Shown: positions 12,251-24,561, counted from the stretch's first letter. The stretch: DNA of 64,000 nt from Metellina segmentata (GCA_947359465.1 OX375873.1:72852278-72916277); one strand, 5' to 3'. Program-made: numbers and translations. The notes: generated by a model not told the origin, from the letters alone.

Positions 12251-13191
12251 AATTGTTCCCAGCTTAAGACGAATTAATCAGGTAGGATCCGGGACGAGAA
12301 TATTTAATCAGGAAAATAAACATAGAAATGAATTTCAATTTCCAAATGCCTTCTGAAAAGAAAATCTCGAGGTAATTATCTTCCACAAATCCTGGTTTCA
12401 CCTTGATTGCAAAAGATGTGAATCCTGCATCCCACTAAAGCTCTTACAAGCAAAAAAGCGAATTCCCCTATTGTTAATTAAAATAAATATGAGTATTAGG
12501 AAGTTTAAGACGAACTTAGAATAAGAACCGAGTAAAAAGCACATAGATCCCACCCTTTTCAATCAAGCCCGTACCAGTTTAATTCTGTGAATAGAGGTAG
12601 GTAAATCACTGAGGGTTTCGAATTTCATCTGAAAATAGAGCTTTTCATTCAAATCCCACCGTCTTTTCTTGCACTCAGTGAATTCGTTACTTTGAAATGA
12701 GGCCATCTTAAGGAATTGATTTTAGAGGCAAAATGGTTCAAGCAGCAGATAGTTCATTTGACACGTTAAATGGAGGACTGTGATTGCTATATTATGTTGA
12801 TTGTAAGTACAAATTCTGATGTAGTTAGGGGGAAATTTAAAAATTAGACTTTATTCGTGCTAGTTTCTAAACTGGTATTGATTAAATTACGAGGGTCAAC
12901 ACAGGCAAACTTTAAGAACTAAGGTTTATTTGTGTTGCTGTTTGGTGTCGATTAAACCAACTTAAATAAATTTTCAGGAACTCTCACATTTATACTCATT
13001 AATGTTATGTGTTTTTTATTTTTGCATTCTGCTAAGATTCTGCTTCAATATCAATGACTAGAGTATAGCTATGTTTGTATACTATATATTATTCAGTATG
13101 CTGAACTATTCACGAGTAGTTTTTGGAAAAAAGCACAGGCATAATAATAATTGAGTACAAGAAAAATGATTGAAATAAATTTGTCCTGATT
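12251..13191. other. No recognised gene
   Basis: Somewhat less AT-rich at 12.3-12.7 kb but without a credible ORF or repeat. Confidence 0.5.
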
Positions 13192-13271
13192 GGAAAAGAG
13201 CCAATGTCCAAATTAATTGATTTGAACGTGTCTAAATCAGGTGTAATCAAAATGGACATTGGGTCCTTTTC
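13192..13271. repeat. Inverted repeat, ~22-bp arms
   Basis: GGAAAAGAGCCAATGTCCAA at the left is matched, with one or two differences, by the inverse complement of the right arm ending GGACATTGGGTCCTTTTC. The loop is about 36 bases. It could be a minimal MITE. Confidence 0.65.
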
Positions 13272-13471
13272 TACCATGGTAAAGTTTTAACTAAAATGTT
13301 TCAAATAACTTACATAGTTAAAAAATGTTAGTACTGTGAATACAATTCTTAAACAACTTATATACTTTCGTTAATTGAAAAAATTCTTTTTTTATGTACG
13401 AAAATACGACATTATTGCACAAGAAAGAGGTTACTAATTAATACAAAACCTTAGGAACTAAACCAAAAATT

Positions 13472-13474
<3 letters not shown>

Positions 13475-13518
<44 letters not shown>
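13475..13518. repeat. (AT)n microsatellite
   Basis: About 22 uninterrupted AT dinucleotides. Confidence 0.95.
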
Positions 13519-13521
<3 letters not shown>

Positions 13522-14746
13522 CATATAACACACAAGATGCAACCGAATAGAAATATATTTCATTGATGAACTGAAAGATTGTAGGTTTCAAAATTCCCTA
13601 AATTTGGCATATCCCTGGAATACAATGGCACAAAACCCGTCTTGAAGGTAGGCATTCTTTAAACTTGTATCTGTTGACGCCAAACTTGAAATATTGGAAA
13701 ATCAATTTTATGTTCATTCTTTCCCACATAGCTGGAAATATAAAACTCTGTGGCTTGTTTCTCTTTGTGTTATGAGATGATATAGCCGATTTTATCAGAT
13801 ATTTTCTGTCGATGTCAAAAGGAACAATGATCATGGCCAAAAAGACAATGATCATGGTATGGATTTATTGGGAATGACCCCACTTTAGATTGATTTAATT
13901 ATTCCTTTCGTTCGCTGCTTTATTGCAGCTTGCAGTAAAGTTAGTTTGTTTGCATATCGTCGATGGAAAACTCACAGAAAAACACTTTTTAATCTATTGT
14001 TGCTGAACTTAAGCAATCCATCTTCGTCAATGTCTCCTTCTTACATTAATAGAATGCGATACAATCAGAAGCATGAAAAGGTTTAATTATTCCAAGAATT
14101 TCAGCACCAAGATGCATTATGCGGCAGGTTATTGAATTATTTAAAAGCAGCATTAAAAAAAACCACACAAAGGTGATATAAAACAATTACATATTGATAA
14201 TCTATCATGTGATATTTTATTGACGAGTGCTTTCACATTCATTGGAAACAACTGCATTATTTAGAGAGTCGAAATCAGCTACAGGAGCATTGAAATTATC
14301 TGCATTCATACATGAAATGAAAACAATAAAATCTTATTTTTCTGCCCTTTTTGCTTTAGAAGTGGTGTATCACAAGACTATTCAGTAAATACTTAGTACT
14401 ATTTCACATTTCGTGACTAAAGTGAATCGAAGTGTCTTAAAAAAATTTCAGTTCAACATTTTTTATTAATTAATAAATTGAAGTATGAAAGAAACTTACA
14501 TAACCATGTACTATGAACCAATTTAATTCTTGATCGAGTTCCCATGAAGGGATTTATTATTCATTCTACGTTTTTAATTCATATCTCAGACACCTCTCAT
14601 TAAGCAACTAAATTTGCTGATTATGCACTACTTTCCCCACCATTTGCTTGTCATTTTGCACATTATTTTCTCTCTTCTGACTTTAGACTTCATATTTTCC
14701 GGATCCCTTTTCGGAAATAAGTTTGTTAATGTTCATAAGGTCGCTA
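13519..14746. other. AT-rich, no recognised gene
   Basis: An 85-codon minus-strand ORF at 13598-13855 matches no family I know. No other signal. Confidence 0.5.
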
Positions 14747-14910
14747 TATGCAGGCTTGATAAATATATTTTTTTATTCTTCACCTCTAAACTCTAGACTG
14801 CTTCGCTTTAATCCAACGCATTTATGCAGAGGCCTTGATAAACAACATTTTTTAATCTTTACCACTAAACTCTAGACTGCTTTGTTTTGATGCAACACAT
14901 TTATGCAGAG
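14747..14910. repeat. Tandem duplication, ~76-bp unit x2
   Basis: The block from TATGCAG..CTTGATAAA through CTAAACTCTAGACTGCTT to CAACGCAT at 14747-14821 recurs at 14822-14899. A third start, TTATGCAGAG, follows immediately. Confidence 0.8.
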
Positions 14911-15677
14911 TTACAGAAATTACAAATAAGAGAATATTTCCGAAGTTCTTTTCTGAAAGTTAAAACTATCGAAAAGTTTAAACTAAATCAGATACGCTTG
15001 AAATAAATTTGTACGCCCAAACGATAATTAAAAATGTTTTTAACGCAACATGTACAGAGAAGAAAAATTCACCAGAAGTTATTTTCTTGTTTTTGTACAT
15101 TAACCCTTACTCTGCATGCAGAAATGTATTCAGATCTGTGGAATAAGAGGAAGGGCCCTTTAGGATGTCAGATGCATGATATCAGAGGTGTGATTGAGTG
15201 TTACATAAAAGTCCCATTAAGAGAAATGTTGGGACGTCAGGGCTCACTGATGTCCGAATGCCTGTGAGCAGTTTCTCTCCTGTCCTTAGTAGAAGGCTAT
15301 ACAAATAATTTTCTTTAACACCACTGTAGAAGTTGCTCCATAATGAAATAAGCAGACTTTTTTTTTATACATTTCACGCTGCATTTTCAGTAGAACTGCG
15401 ATTTTTCATGCGAATTCTTAATTTAGATTTATTTTAAATCTTTCATGCTTCAATATTCGTAAGAATTCTTGATTCCAGATAGTACGTTTCACTAAATTCA
15501 TATGAAATACACATATATTGTGTTGCAGAGTTCATGTAGGCCCATGAGCAGAGTTCTATTTAGTGTTCTGCAACACAACTCCAGGCCATTGCAATTGTTT
15601 TGCAAGCATTTTGTCCAAATTTTGAAAACTGCAATAAAATCAAAAATAAACGTTAAACACAATTTATCGGCAAATAC

Positions 15678-15680
<3 letters not shown>
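14911..15680. other. No recognised gene
   Basis: A 77-codon + ORF at 15034-15267 is moderately GC-rich but unrecognised. Nothing else is supported. Confidence 0.5.

Positions 15681-15732
<52 letters not shown>
15681..15732. repeat. (AT)n microsatellite
   Basis: About 26 AT dinucleotides. Confidence 0.95.
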
Positions 15733-15734
<2 letters not shown>

Positions 15735-17868
15735 TGTCAAAATTAATTAACTTTCTTTATTTAAAACCAATGCATACTTAGGATAACTTTTGTAGTTAAA
15801 TATTTTGTCATTGACATTGAAAATGTGTTATTTATAAATTGTTTGTGGAAATTTGATGTGATGTAGGGAATTTTTTTGTTCCGTAGCTAGGGAAGAAAAA
15901 AAGGTGTGTCAAAAAGGGCGTATTGCACTGATGAACATCGTAACTTATTATTGAAAAAAAAACGACGAAAAATTGTGATAAAAGAAAGGAAAAATTGTTC
16001 TGCAAATACTTTGTTCTGCGACTTACGTCGGATGTAATGTCTCTTAACGAACGAAAGATGTTATGAAAGCATGAACCAAGTCTGAAAAATGTTGTTAAAA
16101 ATATGATTATAGAAAGATTGATATGATGACTGGGTGATTCAAAACTCGACGTACAATCTTTAAGGTAAAGGACACAAAAACAAACGAAAATTACGATGGA
16201 ATGTATGATCGAAGGCGTCGCTGAGGGTTCTAATGTGTTTGAGGGCACTGCTGGTCAGCGCTGCAGTTGGACCTTTCGGACTTCCTCCGTCATTTGAAGT
16301 TTTGTGTGCATCACTGTTAATGGTTGGAACTTTGTGCAACTGCTGTAAAACTAGGTGTACAAGAACTTTCAAACTTACGTTACGACTAATAAAGAGTTTT
16401 ACACATTCATTGTCTTGCCATTTCTGCATCTTATTTTCCATCTCTAGCTTATAATGATGGGGAGTTTTTGGTAATAAATTCTTGTGTGAATACGGTTTGC
16501 TTTTGTGTTTTCAACCTCTCATCGACAAATTTATGCGTCGAGTATTGAATCACCCTGTTTATTAGTCCAATACTCTTGAGATATTTTTTTCAAGATGCAT
16601 TTTATTACAGTTTTTTTTATCAGTTTACGTGCGCTACATATTACTATTCCTGAAAAAAAAATTAAAAACGAAAGATTTTGATGGAAGAAATAAAAAGTCA
16701 GTTTTATCCGCAATTGTTTTTATTGTTAACAAATTGCATGATAAGAACAGAAAAAAGAATATTTGGATGTACCAGTAAACACAGTGCTGTTTGGATTGTA
16801 TTGGGTATTTAGTTACACAGTTATTATCCAATAGTGACAATGCGCAAGGATTTTAATAATTTCTCTATTTAAAATGCAATTTCTTACACTCTTGAAAAAT
16901 CTATACTCTCTCACAATGGTATTAAGATAATTGACATACAATTTTAACAAATATTGATAATCCGTAAGTATCCTGTGTCGTTAATTATTTGTTGTGTTTA
17001 AATACAGATACTGTCAATCTTTTGAGAACGATATTATCTCATAATCTTATTTAGATAATCGACATATTTTAATAAAAACAATGTTACGAAGTTGTTTCAC
17101 AATGGCCTTAGCTCCAGCATAGCAAAAATGATCACAGTACGAATAATTAATTCACTGTACTTACATACGTAGGTTTGAAACTCAACTCTTTGTACTACCA
17201 TAGGAAATTCTTTATTTGCTAGTATAGTTATAACGAACGTTCGAAAGCATTGGTGGTCTACAATAAATTTTAAGGCTGTGAAGAAACTATTTTGAAAATG
17301 AAAGTTTAATAATTCTAGTAGATCACATGAAACAATTTATAAAAAGTATGGATATAATCCGCCACAAATAATCATAAAATATTTATATTTTGTGAAGAAA
17401 TGAAAAATAAGTTAAAACATAAAAGTATTAGAATTTGAAGTCTAGTAGTTTTTCCAAAACTCAATTTGATTTCCCAGCCCCATACTGGTAAAACGAACCA
17501 AGTTTGTAATTTCTATCCCAATTACGTTCAATAGCTATTCAGTAATTTCCTTACGATCCATCTACATCACTTAAATTAACTTATTATTTAAACAAACAAT
17601 GCGTTTTAACGTAAACTGAGTATGCTATGTCAGAAATCGGAAGGAATATTATCTACTAATACCTTATTCATTGCCATAGGCTTTGTATTAGTTGAGAAAA
17701 ACAGAAATAATACATGTGATAGATATTTTCCTAGCCATACTGGTAAAGTTATCAATCTTTGCAGGAGCAATCAACCTCCACCATACCGTTACCATGGAAG
17801 TAGGAAAGATACTTCCATGACCGTTACCGATTCACAAAGGAAATAATGAGTTTTAATAATTGTTTATT
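15733..17868. other. AT-rich with one unidentified GC-richer patch
   Basis: The patch at about 15.85-16.45 kb has overlapping ORFs on both strands (138 and 93 codons minus, 73 plus). None shows motifs I can name. A transposon relic is possible but unproven. A short hairpin (CATGGAAGTA and TACTTCCATG arms) lies near 17.80 kb. Confidence 0.45.
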
Positions 17869-17876
17869 AATTAACA

Positions 17877-18122
17877 CAGGGCCCAAAAATTACTATCCTA
17901 GAATGCACTCGCCCAAATTTTTTTAAGTCGCAACAATGTTGGGTATTGACAAACCTGCAATGGATGTTTATAAGATTGACAATACTTCTAACTCCATCTT
18001 TCAAACAAAAATTTAAGACTAAATTTTTTTTTGATAAAAAATGTATCTACAGTTTGACAGAAATTTTATTCGCCAGTGTAAAAATTTCGCTCGACCATGA
18101 CGAGCGGAAATTTTGTGCCCTG
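17877..18122. mobile_element. hAT-type MITE (246 bp)
   Basis: It starts CAGGGCCCAAAAATT and ends AATTTTGTGCCCTG, giving a short terminal inverted repeat with the CAGGG end common in hAT elements. The flanking octamers AATTAACA (17869-17876) and ATTTAACA (18123-18130) match at 7 of 8 bases, fitting an 8-bp target duplication. There is no transposase. A small palindrome, CGCTCG..CGAGCG, lies near the right end. Confidence 0.8.
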
Positions 18123-18165
18123 ATTTAACACGCTATTAACTAAATTAATTTATTATTTGAGGAGC

Positions 18166-18232
18166 GGACCAGTATATTCTTATATACATTGGTCCTTGGC
18201 ACCAGTATATTCTTGTATACATTGGTCCTTAA
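18166..18232. repeat. 33-bp tandem repeat x2
   Basis: ACCAGTATATTCTTATATAC plus ATTGGTCCTT is repeated head-to-tail with two or three substitutions. Each unit is itself partly palindromic (ACCAGTATA / TATACATTGGT). Confidence 0.85.
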
Positions 18233-19061
18233 GACCAGTCACTTTTATTTTTTTTCTAACGCTGGTTAACTTGTTACTATCATTACTTTAACTATTGAGG
18301 TGTAGCCCTAAATATTTCTATGTTATTGAAGGAAAGTTCGAGTTGAGAGGAGTTTTCAAAAATGCTTTGTAGATGCCTTACTAAGCATTTTTGAATCGAG
18401 TAGGCGTTGAGCATCTTGTACCTTCTCTCGAGATGACGTATTTCCAAGATGGTAGCCGTTTACTTACTAAACAGCTCATAACCCTCCTAATGATAAACCG
18501 GCGTTTAAAATCTTTCAGAAATGTTTTGTAGGGATCTTGTTAAGCATTTTTGATTACTGTGGAAATTTTACACACAGTATATTTTGCGATTTTGACACAA
18601 TTAAAGACGGCAGCTGTCTAATCAAAAAGCGTGTCAAATTTATATTTAATTATACCAGTTTTAATTGAGTTTTAAATATTTAACTGACTTGACCTTAAAA
18701 ATGCTAATAGAAAAGGTTTAAATGACGAATAACGTTTACAAATACCTAAAGTGTCAAAATGTTAGCTATTAAGTTCAATACAAATGATGATGTACAACAT
18801 TAATTTAAGAAGCATGGAGAACACTATAATGCAAATGATAGGGGTATAAATATATAACAAATGGAGCAGGGAAACATTCATATATAGTGTTATTCATAAC
18901 GCGTATTTAGTACTCATTTGATAAAAATTTCCTGTTAAAATTCATCAGTGAAAAAAAAAGAATACCACATACATATTTCTGGTCTCTAGAACCATAGCCA
19001 TATTCGTATGATTTGCTATCATCTACGCAATAATATACGATACGCTAATGACGTATCACAA
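18233..19061. other. No gene; weak ~160-bp spaced direct repeat
   Basis: AAAAATGCTTTGTAG..TTACTAAGCATTTTTGA near 18.36 kb recurs as AGAAATGTTTTGTAG..TTGTTAAGCATTTTTGA near 18.52 kb. Otherwise nothing is supported. Confidence 0.5.
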
Positions 19062-19063
19062 TA

Positions 19064-20520
19064 TACAGGGTGTTTCAGTGAACCGTTTCAGAACTTCTAA
19101 GAGGGGTAGGGTACATCCTGACAACTCGAAATCATATAGCAATGTGGGGTCGGAAATGCTTTCCTGAAGCGGTGTTGTACATAGAAGCACCGTAAAGAAA
19201 AGAGACCGTAAGTGAAAAATCGTTTTAATAATACATGAAAAGAAGCAAAAGGTACATGGATTAAAGTAAGTGTTCGAAGTTTCTTCCACGGGCTACAATG
19301 CACGCCTCATATCTCCGATGCATGGACACCCGAACATTCTGGAATACTCCAGGCATATCTCGAATTTCTCCGGCAGCTACTGCAATTCTTGCAACCAGCT
19401 CCTCAACATTGTCAACAGGAGTGTCATAAACTAACGATTTCAGATGACCCCAGAAATAAAAATCAAGACATGATAGTTTGGGTGACCGATCAGGCCAACG
19501 CACGGTACCACCACGTCCGATCCACTGCTGACCAAATGTGACATCCAGGTAGTTACGAACATCTCCGCTATAATGGGCAGGGGCTCCATCGTGTTAAAAC
19601 CACATTGTCTGTTGCGTCGATGCAGAAATCTGTTCATCTCTCAAAAGTTGTGGCAATACTTGCTGCAGAAAGAGCAAGTAGTTAGGTCCTGTTAGACGAG
19701 ACGGTAACAGGTAAGGTCCGATGAGGTGATCTCCCATTATACCGGCCCATACATTGACCGAAAATCGAATCTGTGCTGCACGACGTCGTATTGCATGCGG
19801 GTTCTCGACCGCCCAGATATGGTCGTTATGCGTGTTGAAAATCCCTTCCCTTGTGAAGGATGCCTCATCGGAAAACAACACTTCAGCAGGAAAAAGGGGA
19901 TTTGTAGCACATTTTCCACGATACCGCTGTGCGAAAGCAATACGAGGTGCGTAATCCTCCGGTTCCTGTGTCTGGACACGCTGCACGTGAAACGGATGCA
20001 TGTCTTCATCTCGGAGAATCCTCCAGACGCTGTAATGGGAAACCCCGACTGCGTTTGCTACACTTCGTGTACTCGTTCTTGGATTCCCCTGTACATGCTG
20101 CAGCACGTTCTGTTAGACTTCTGCAGTCCGTGCTGTTCTTGCCCTGTCCCTGTCGGCTCTTTCTAATGAACCTGTCTCAGCTCCTCTGGTGCAGTTTTGC
20201 AAATAAATTATGACTGGGGATACGCCTCGTCGGATATCGTTCCGCGTACAAACGCTGTGAGGCTGGTCCACTACAATTTGCAGCCCCGTACGCCAAATGC
20301 ATATCGGCTAACTCTGCGATCGTGTAATCATCCATCCTACTAACTTGGCGTTCTTGTGCGAAATGAAGATTCCCTACACGAAAGCTCGGGATTTTCGCAC
20401 AACGCCATCTACCGCGTCAGGAAAGCATTTCTGACTGCCCATTGGTATATGATTTTGGTTGGTCAGGATGTACCCTACCCCTCTTAGAAGTTCTGAAACG
20501 GTTCACTGAAACACCCTGTA
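19064..20520 (-). mobile_element. mariner-like DD41D element with 59-bp TIRs
   Basis: The terminal inverted repeats at 19064-19122 and 20462-20520 are identical over 59 bp, beginning TACAGGGTGTTTCAGTGAAC, and flanked by TA-rich target sequence (ATA on both sides). Between them, on the minus strand, lies one damaged transposase. Identical TIRs suggest a fairly recent insertion, or selection on the ends before insertion. The right end abuts a short repeat shared with the far side of the neighbouring Tc1 relic. Confidence 0.92.
19261..20335 (-). pseudogene. Broken Tc1/mariner transposase, DD41D type
   Basis: The minus-strand reading starts with an ATG at 20335-20333 and spans about 358 codons, close to full length for the family. 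It moves a transposon by cutting and pasting at TA sites through an RNase H-like DDE/D catalytic domain. An N-terminal helix-turn-helix region comes first, then SDEASF (first catalytic Asp), HDGAPAHYSG (second Asp) and a C-terminal LDFYFWG (third Asp). Exactly 41 residues separate the second and third Asp, the spacing reported for the rosa/DD41D group rather than classical mariner DD34D. There is one frameshift near the N-terminus (around LHQR, about 20180), an in-frame TAA near 20123 before the QHVQGNP segment, and another at 19594 where CAA of the WFQHDG motif became TAA. It is therefore non-functional but lightly decayed. Confidence 0.9.
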
Positions 20521-20584
20521 TATAATAACATAAAACATACAAAAAAAATTAACCAAACAGCCGGTGGTAATAAAACAGTAAAAA
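20521..20584. repeat. Short direct repeat, left copy
   Basis: TATAATAACATAAAACATAC..AACCAAACAGCCGG..AATAAA resembles 21278-21345 (TATAATAACATAACACACAA..AACCTAACAGCCGG..AATAAA). The two copies bracket the Tc1 relic at 20585-21278. Confidence 0.7.
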
Positions 20585-21278
20585 ACCGCCACTACCAGCC
20601 TGTGTATCACCTGCTGTATAAGAGGGGGGTAACTGTTCGCATGGCAGACGACGTACCCTGATACGACCATCGACGTGATGAATGAGAAATCCAGATTCAT
20701 CTGACCAGGCAACTCTCTTCCACTCATCCATGGTCCAGTCTCGATGTTCCCGTACCCACTGTAAGCGTAGTTGGCGATGAGGCTTGGTTAACAGAGGCAC
20801 ACGAGTGGGACGTCTGCTGCACAGTCCCATATCCAACAGTGTACGCTGAATTGTGTGTTTCGAAACACATGAGCTTGGAACTGTATTGTATTGGGCTGTC
20901 AGCTGAGCCACAGTCTCGCGCCGATTTTTTTTTACCAAGCGGGGGAGTCTTCAACGTCCTTTTTCTTTGATGACGAGTGGACGACCAATAACTTGGCGTC
21001 TACTGCTGGTGTCACTGTCATTTATTCACTTTGCATGAATACTAAGAAAGACAGATCTTGAACAACCTACCAGTCGTGCAGTTTCGGTCATTACGATCTG
21101 CCCTCTATCAAATTCGCTTAGATCAGCAGCCTTTCCCATCACTCGTAAAAGTAAGTAAGACTTACCTTCTCCAGCAGCAGTTAAATACCATTCTCACTTA
21201 ATCACGTACCCTCCACGTCATCCAGACGAGTTCATTGAAAAATGTGGGGATGGTCATAATGTTTTGTATCGTCAAAGT
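20585..21278 (-). pseudogene. Tc1-like transposase relic, 3'-truncated
   Basis: The minus-strand product starts MGKAADLSEFDRGQIV at 21139, an HTH typical of Tc1 N-termini. It runs through a frameshift and a stop near 21020, then RRPTRVPLLTKPHRQLRLQW, then DEWKRVAWSDESGF, which contains the first catalytic Asp. It stops aligning after HVDGRIRVRRLPCEQ..QAGSGG near 20585, so the second Asp, the Glu and the right terminal repeat are gone. The outer end near 21.25-21.28 kb (CAAAACATTATGACCATCCC on the minus strand) looks like a Tc1-type terminal repeat. Confidence 0.85.
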
Positions 21279-21345
21279 ATATAATAACATAACACACAAA
21301 ATATTTAAAGAAACAAAGAACCTAACAGCCGGGATGCAATAAACC
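21278..21345. repeat. Short direct repeat, right copy
   Basis: Partner of 20521-20584. It is diverged, with gaps in the A/T-rich middle. Confidence 0.65.
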
Positions 21346-21581
21346 AGAAAACGAAACTTGAAACTAACCAGGCAAGTGAGCTGAAGCTGGAGACACAGCA
21401 TGGTAAGCAATATAATTTCAAAAACACAGGAAATTCCAAAAAATCGCAACAAAAGTGGTAAAAAATGATAAAAAAATGTTGAAATGTTGGTGGATCAGGG
21501 CGTTATCAAGGAGGAGTCTGACACAGATAACATAAAATGATGTTTTCTACATATGAGCAGCGTTAGGCTGAAATAATTGTT

Positions 21582-21780
21582 TATATACTCCCCCAAACAA
21601 CATTAAAAAGCGAAAAAAAAAAGAGTAGGAACGAAACGAAATCAAAACCACAGCAGCAGGTGGTGATTTTCGGGCTTGGTGTTGTTGATCTCCTGGTTGC
21701 TGCTGCGGGTTTGATTTCGTTTTGTTCCTACTTATTGTTTAGTGTTTTGTTTTCTTTTTAATGGTGTTTGTGGGAATATA
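21582..21780. repeat. Foldback sequence, ~80-90-bp arms
   Basis: The left arm (21582-21660) contains GTAGGAACGAAACGAAATCA and CAGCAGCAGG. The right arm (21692-21780) contains CCTGGTTGCTGCTG and TTTGATTTCGTTTTGTTCCT in inverse order. They pair imperfectly along nearly their whole length around a 31-base GT-rich loop. The structure sits immediately outside the long-TIR element that begins at 21790. It has no ORF. Confidence 0.8.
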
Positions 21781-21789
21781 TGAGGGATG

Positions 21790-22150
21790 GGTGGGAATAG
21801 TTGGGGACTACCATGATTATTAATGATACAAAATATCAGCTAAATCAATTCATATCTTCAGGTGCCAAAATCACTTTGAAATTTCGAAATTTAGCCAATT
21901 TCTGCACAAAAACAATAATAACGCATTTAAAAAATTCAATGCATCGTATTTAAAGCCATGGGTAAGTGAAATTAACTTCCCTGCTTCTAAAAAAAGTGTT
22001 ACACCTAACATTATCCCTTAAATTTAAAAATTTCTCCTTTTTTTAGAGCGCTATATCACACACGTCTCCACTCCTCTCAATAGACTCATAATTGCGTTCC
22101 TTGCTACTAGGGTGACCGGGCGCTTTCTTTTCTTCGCTTGTTTATAAGGG
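21790..22150. repeat. Left long terminal inverted repeat
   Basis: Pairs with 24740-25079. Landmarks are GATACAAAATATCAGCTAAA, CCATGGGTAAGT, ACATTATCCC and CTCCTCTCAATAGACTCAT. The inner edge is approximate. Confidence 0.85.
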
Positions 22151-22499
22151 ATAAATAACTCGTATTTCACCACATGGAGTGGAGGTGTCTGGGTTTCTTT
22201 AAATACCAGCCCACTTTTTTTGTAAATATCTAGTAGGTGCATGCGCCTGCAAATGCCCTACCGATGTATTCTGTCGAGGAAAACTAAGTCCTTTGTTCAA
22301 ATTGATTCGCATTCGTTTCTTGGTGCGTATTTACTGTTATTTTTACTTATTTTAGATATTTTTTATATAGAATTTTAATCTTTAAGTTCAGTTTTGTTTG
22401 GGTTTGGTTTCTTTTGTTTGTTAAGGATACACGGTTCTGTGAATTAGTCGAAATGCCTACGACACGATTAGTAGATATCTGAAATAATAAAGCCTAACA

Positions 22500-24561
22500 T
22501 GCTTCCAACATATGCAGATGTTATGAAGTATTATTTTTACATGCAGAAAGATTATAAAAGAGATGCTAGTATGTGGCTGATGTATGTTCAATTTTAATTA
22601 AAGAGCTTAAATGATTATGGGGGAAAAGTTCGATTCCTACTGTAACAAACCAACAAATAATATATGTGCTGAAAAAATACCATAAAGCATATAGAAATAT
22701 TAAGAAGCTATTAAAAAATAGTGGCACATTAGATTTCTCGAAAAAGGTTGTGTCCTTCAGGGAATCAGCAGAAAAAAATCTATTTGATATTAGCATATGT
22801 AAGTGTAAGAACTTCTCAGTTGTACTTTCAAGATGAAAGTACCTATTGCTGAAAGAGCTTTTTTAACAGATCAAAGGACATTTCGAAAAATGGTCATTGG
22901 AAATGTCGACATTAAAACCAGCAGAATGCTTGAAGAAAAGATTGCAGCGCAAAGAAAGAGAAGCAGAGAGCCAAAACGTTCAGCTGAAAGATTGTAAAGG
23001 AAAACAATCGAAAATACTCTCGCCTTCTATTACGAGAACTACTTTGAGTTTTAATTTGCTTAATAATTTTAATGACGCTATAAACACAATCATTGATAAT
23101 AATTCTCCTTCAACTTCACAAACGATAACTAAACTTCCAAATGTAGCTCAGGCTTGTGACAGAACTGGTGTTTCCGATGGATCGGCAGCAATTCTAACAA
23201 ATGCTGCTTTGAAGTATATGGGAAAAATTTCCAAGGATGATTCTTCGAATATAGTTGATCGTAGTAAAATTAGAAGAGAAAGGACAAAGACCCGCATCTA
23301 CCTGAAAAGGAAAAATGAGGAAACTACCTCTTTATCAGAATATAGAGTATACTTTGATGAGCAAAAGGATTAAACTTTAGTAATGATTAAAAAAAGAGAA
23401 AGGATTGCTAGAAAGACGGTAACAGAAGAACATATCGTTCTAATACTAGAACCAGTATTAAAATATATGGGACATGTTACTCCTACAACTGGCTCATCTC
23501 AAATATTAAAACAAGTGTTTTAACTTTTTTGGAGAAAAATATTGATTTTTCTAAGATGCAAGTGGTTGGTTGTGATGGTACAGTGGTAAATACAGGTTTG
23601 AAAAATGGAGTCATTCGACATATTGAGTTCTTTTTAGGACGTCCTGTGAATTGGTTTATTACATACAAATGAGCTACCCAGCTAACATTTGTTGCAACAT
23701 TTAGAAGGGAAAACCATTGGACCGAAAGCATACAGCTGAGAAATTGGAAAAATGTTAGAATCTTGTGAAAAATTGCCTTTAACAAACTTTGAAAAGATAG
23801 AAGTAACTTTGCCAGATTTTGTCCTAGAGGATTTTAGTACTGATTAACGATACCTTTACGAAATGTACACAGGGATATAAAATAAATATATTCCAGTAAA
23901 CTTGTCACAAAAAGATCCAGGAAAATTGAATCATTCCAGATGGTTGACGACGACAAACACAATTTTAAGGTTATATGTTTCAACAAAAGATCCTACCCAT
24001 AACTTGAAAATATTAACAAAGTATGTTGTGAAGGTACACTCATATGTGTGGTTTAATATTAAAAGTAAGTCATCATGTCGGTACGGGAGTCTTCATTTTT
24101 ACAATATTTTAAATAAATCTAGATTTTTGCCTGAGGACTTAAAAATTGTAGTAGATATAACTTTGTAAAGAAATGCTTATTATGCCAATCCAGAAAATAT
24201 TATTTTGGCAATGATAGCTGATGATCAAAAACACGTCAGAGAATTGAGCCTAAGAAAAATTTAAAATTAAAAAAAAAAAATAAAGTTGAAAAGAATATTC
24301 GAGAGTTCAAAATTCCCAAGTTAAACTTCGAAGCAGACGATTACATAAATCTAATTGAATGGCAATCAGATTCCATTACAGATCCACCACTTACAGTATC
24401 TCTTTCTGATGATCAACTCAAGTCTATGATTCTAGATGTTCCAATCAATAATAACATGTTTAACTTTCCATGCCATTCACAAGCAGTAGAACGTTGCGTT
24501 AAATTAGTAACAGGGGCACTAGATGGATTTATTCGGTCAAGAGTAGCTTCTAGACTTGCTT
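22500..24561 (+). pseudogene. Decayed transposase of unassigned superfamily
   Basis: Pieces of one protein occur in order across three frames: FLTDQRTFRKMVIGNVDI near 22.86 kb, a basic stretch, then ACDRTGVSDGSAAIL..KIRRERTKTR (ORF 22897-23373). After these come VGCDGTVVNTG near 23.57 kb, LHTNELPS near 23.67 kb, KLNHSRWLTT near 23.93 kb (ORF 23902-24168) and CHSQAVERCVKLVTG near 24.47 kb. The CDGT Asp and the CHxQAVER Glu could be catalytic residues of a DDE-type enzyme; that is inference. I know the same signature order from arthropod proteins usually labelled only uncharacterized. Several frameshifts and stops show it is inactive. Confidence 0.75.

Noticed and set aside
15832..16454. ORFs of 138, 93 and 73 codons as a transposase or host gene
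   Set aside because: I tried to match the minus-strand 93-codon product to a mariner N-terminus, but no motif held up.
19726..20213. Plus-strand ORFs of 146 and 94 codons
   Set aside because: They are antisense shadows of the minus-strand transposase.
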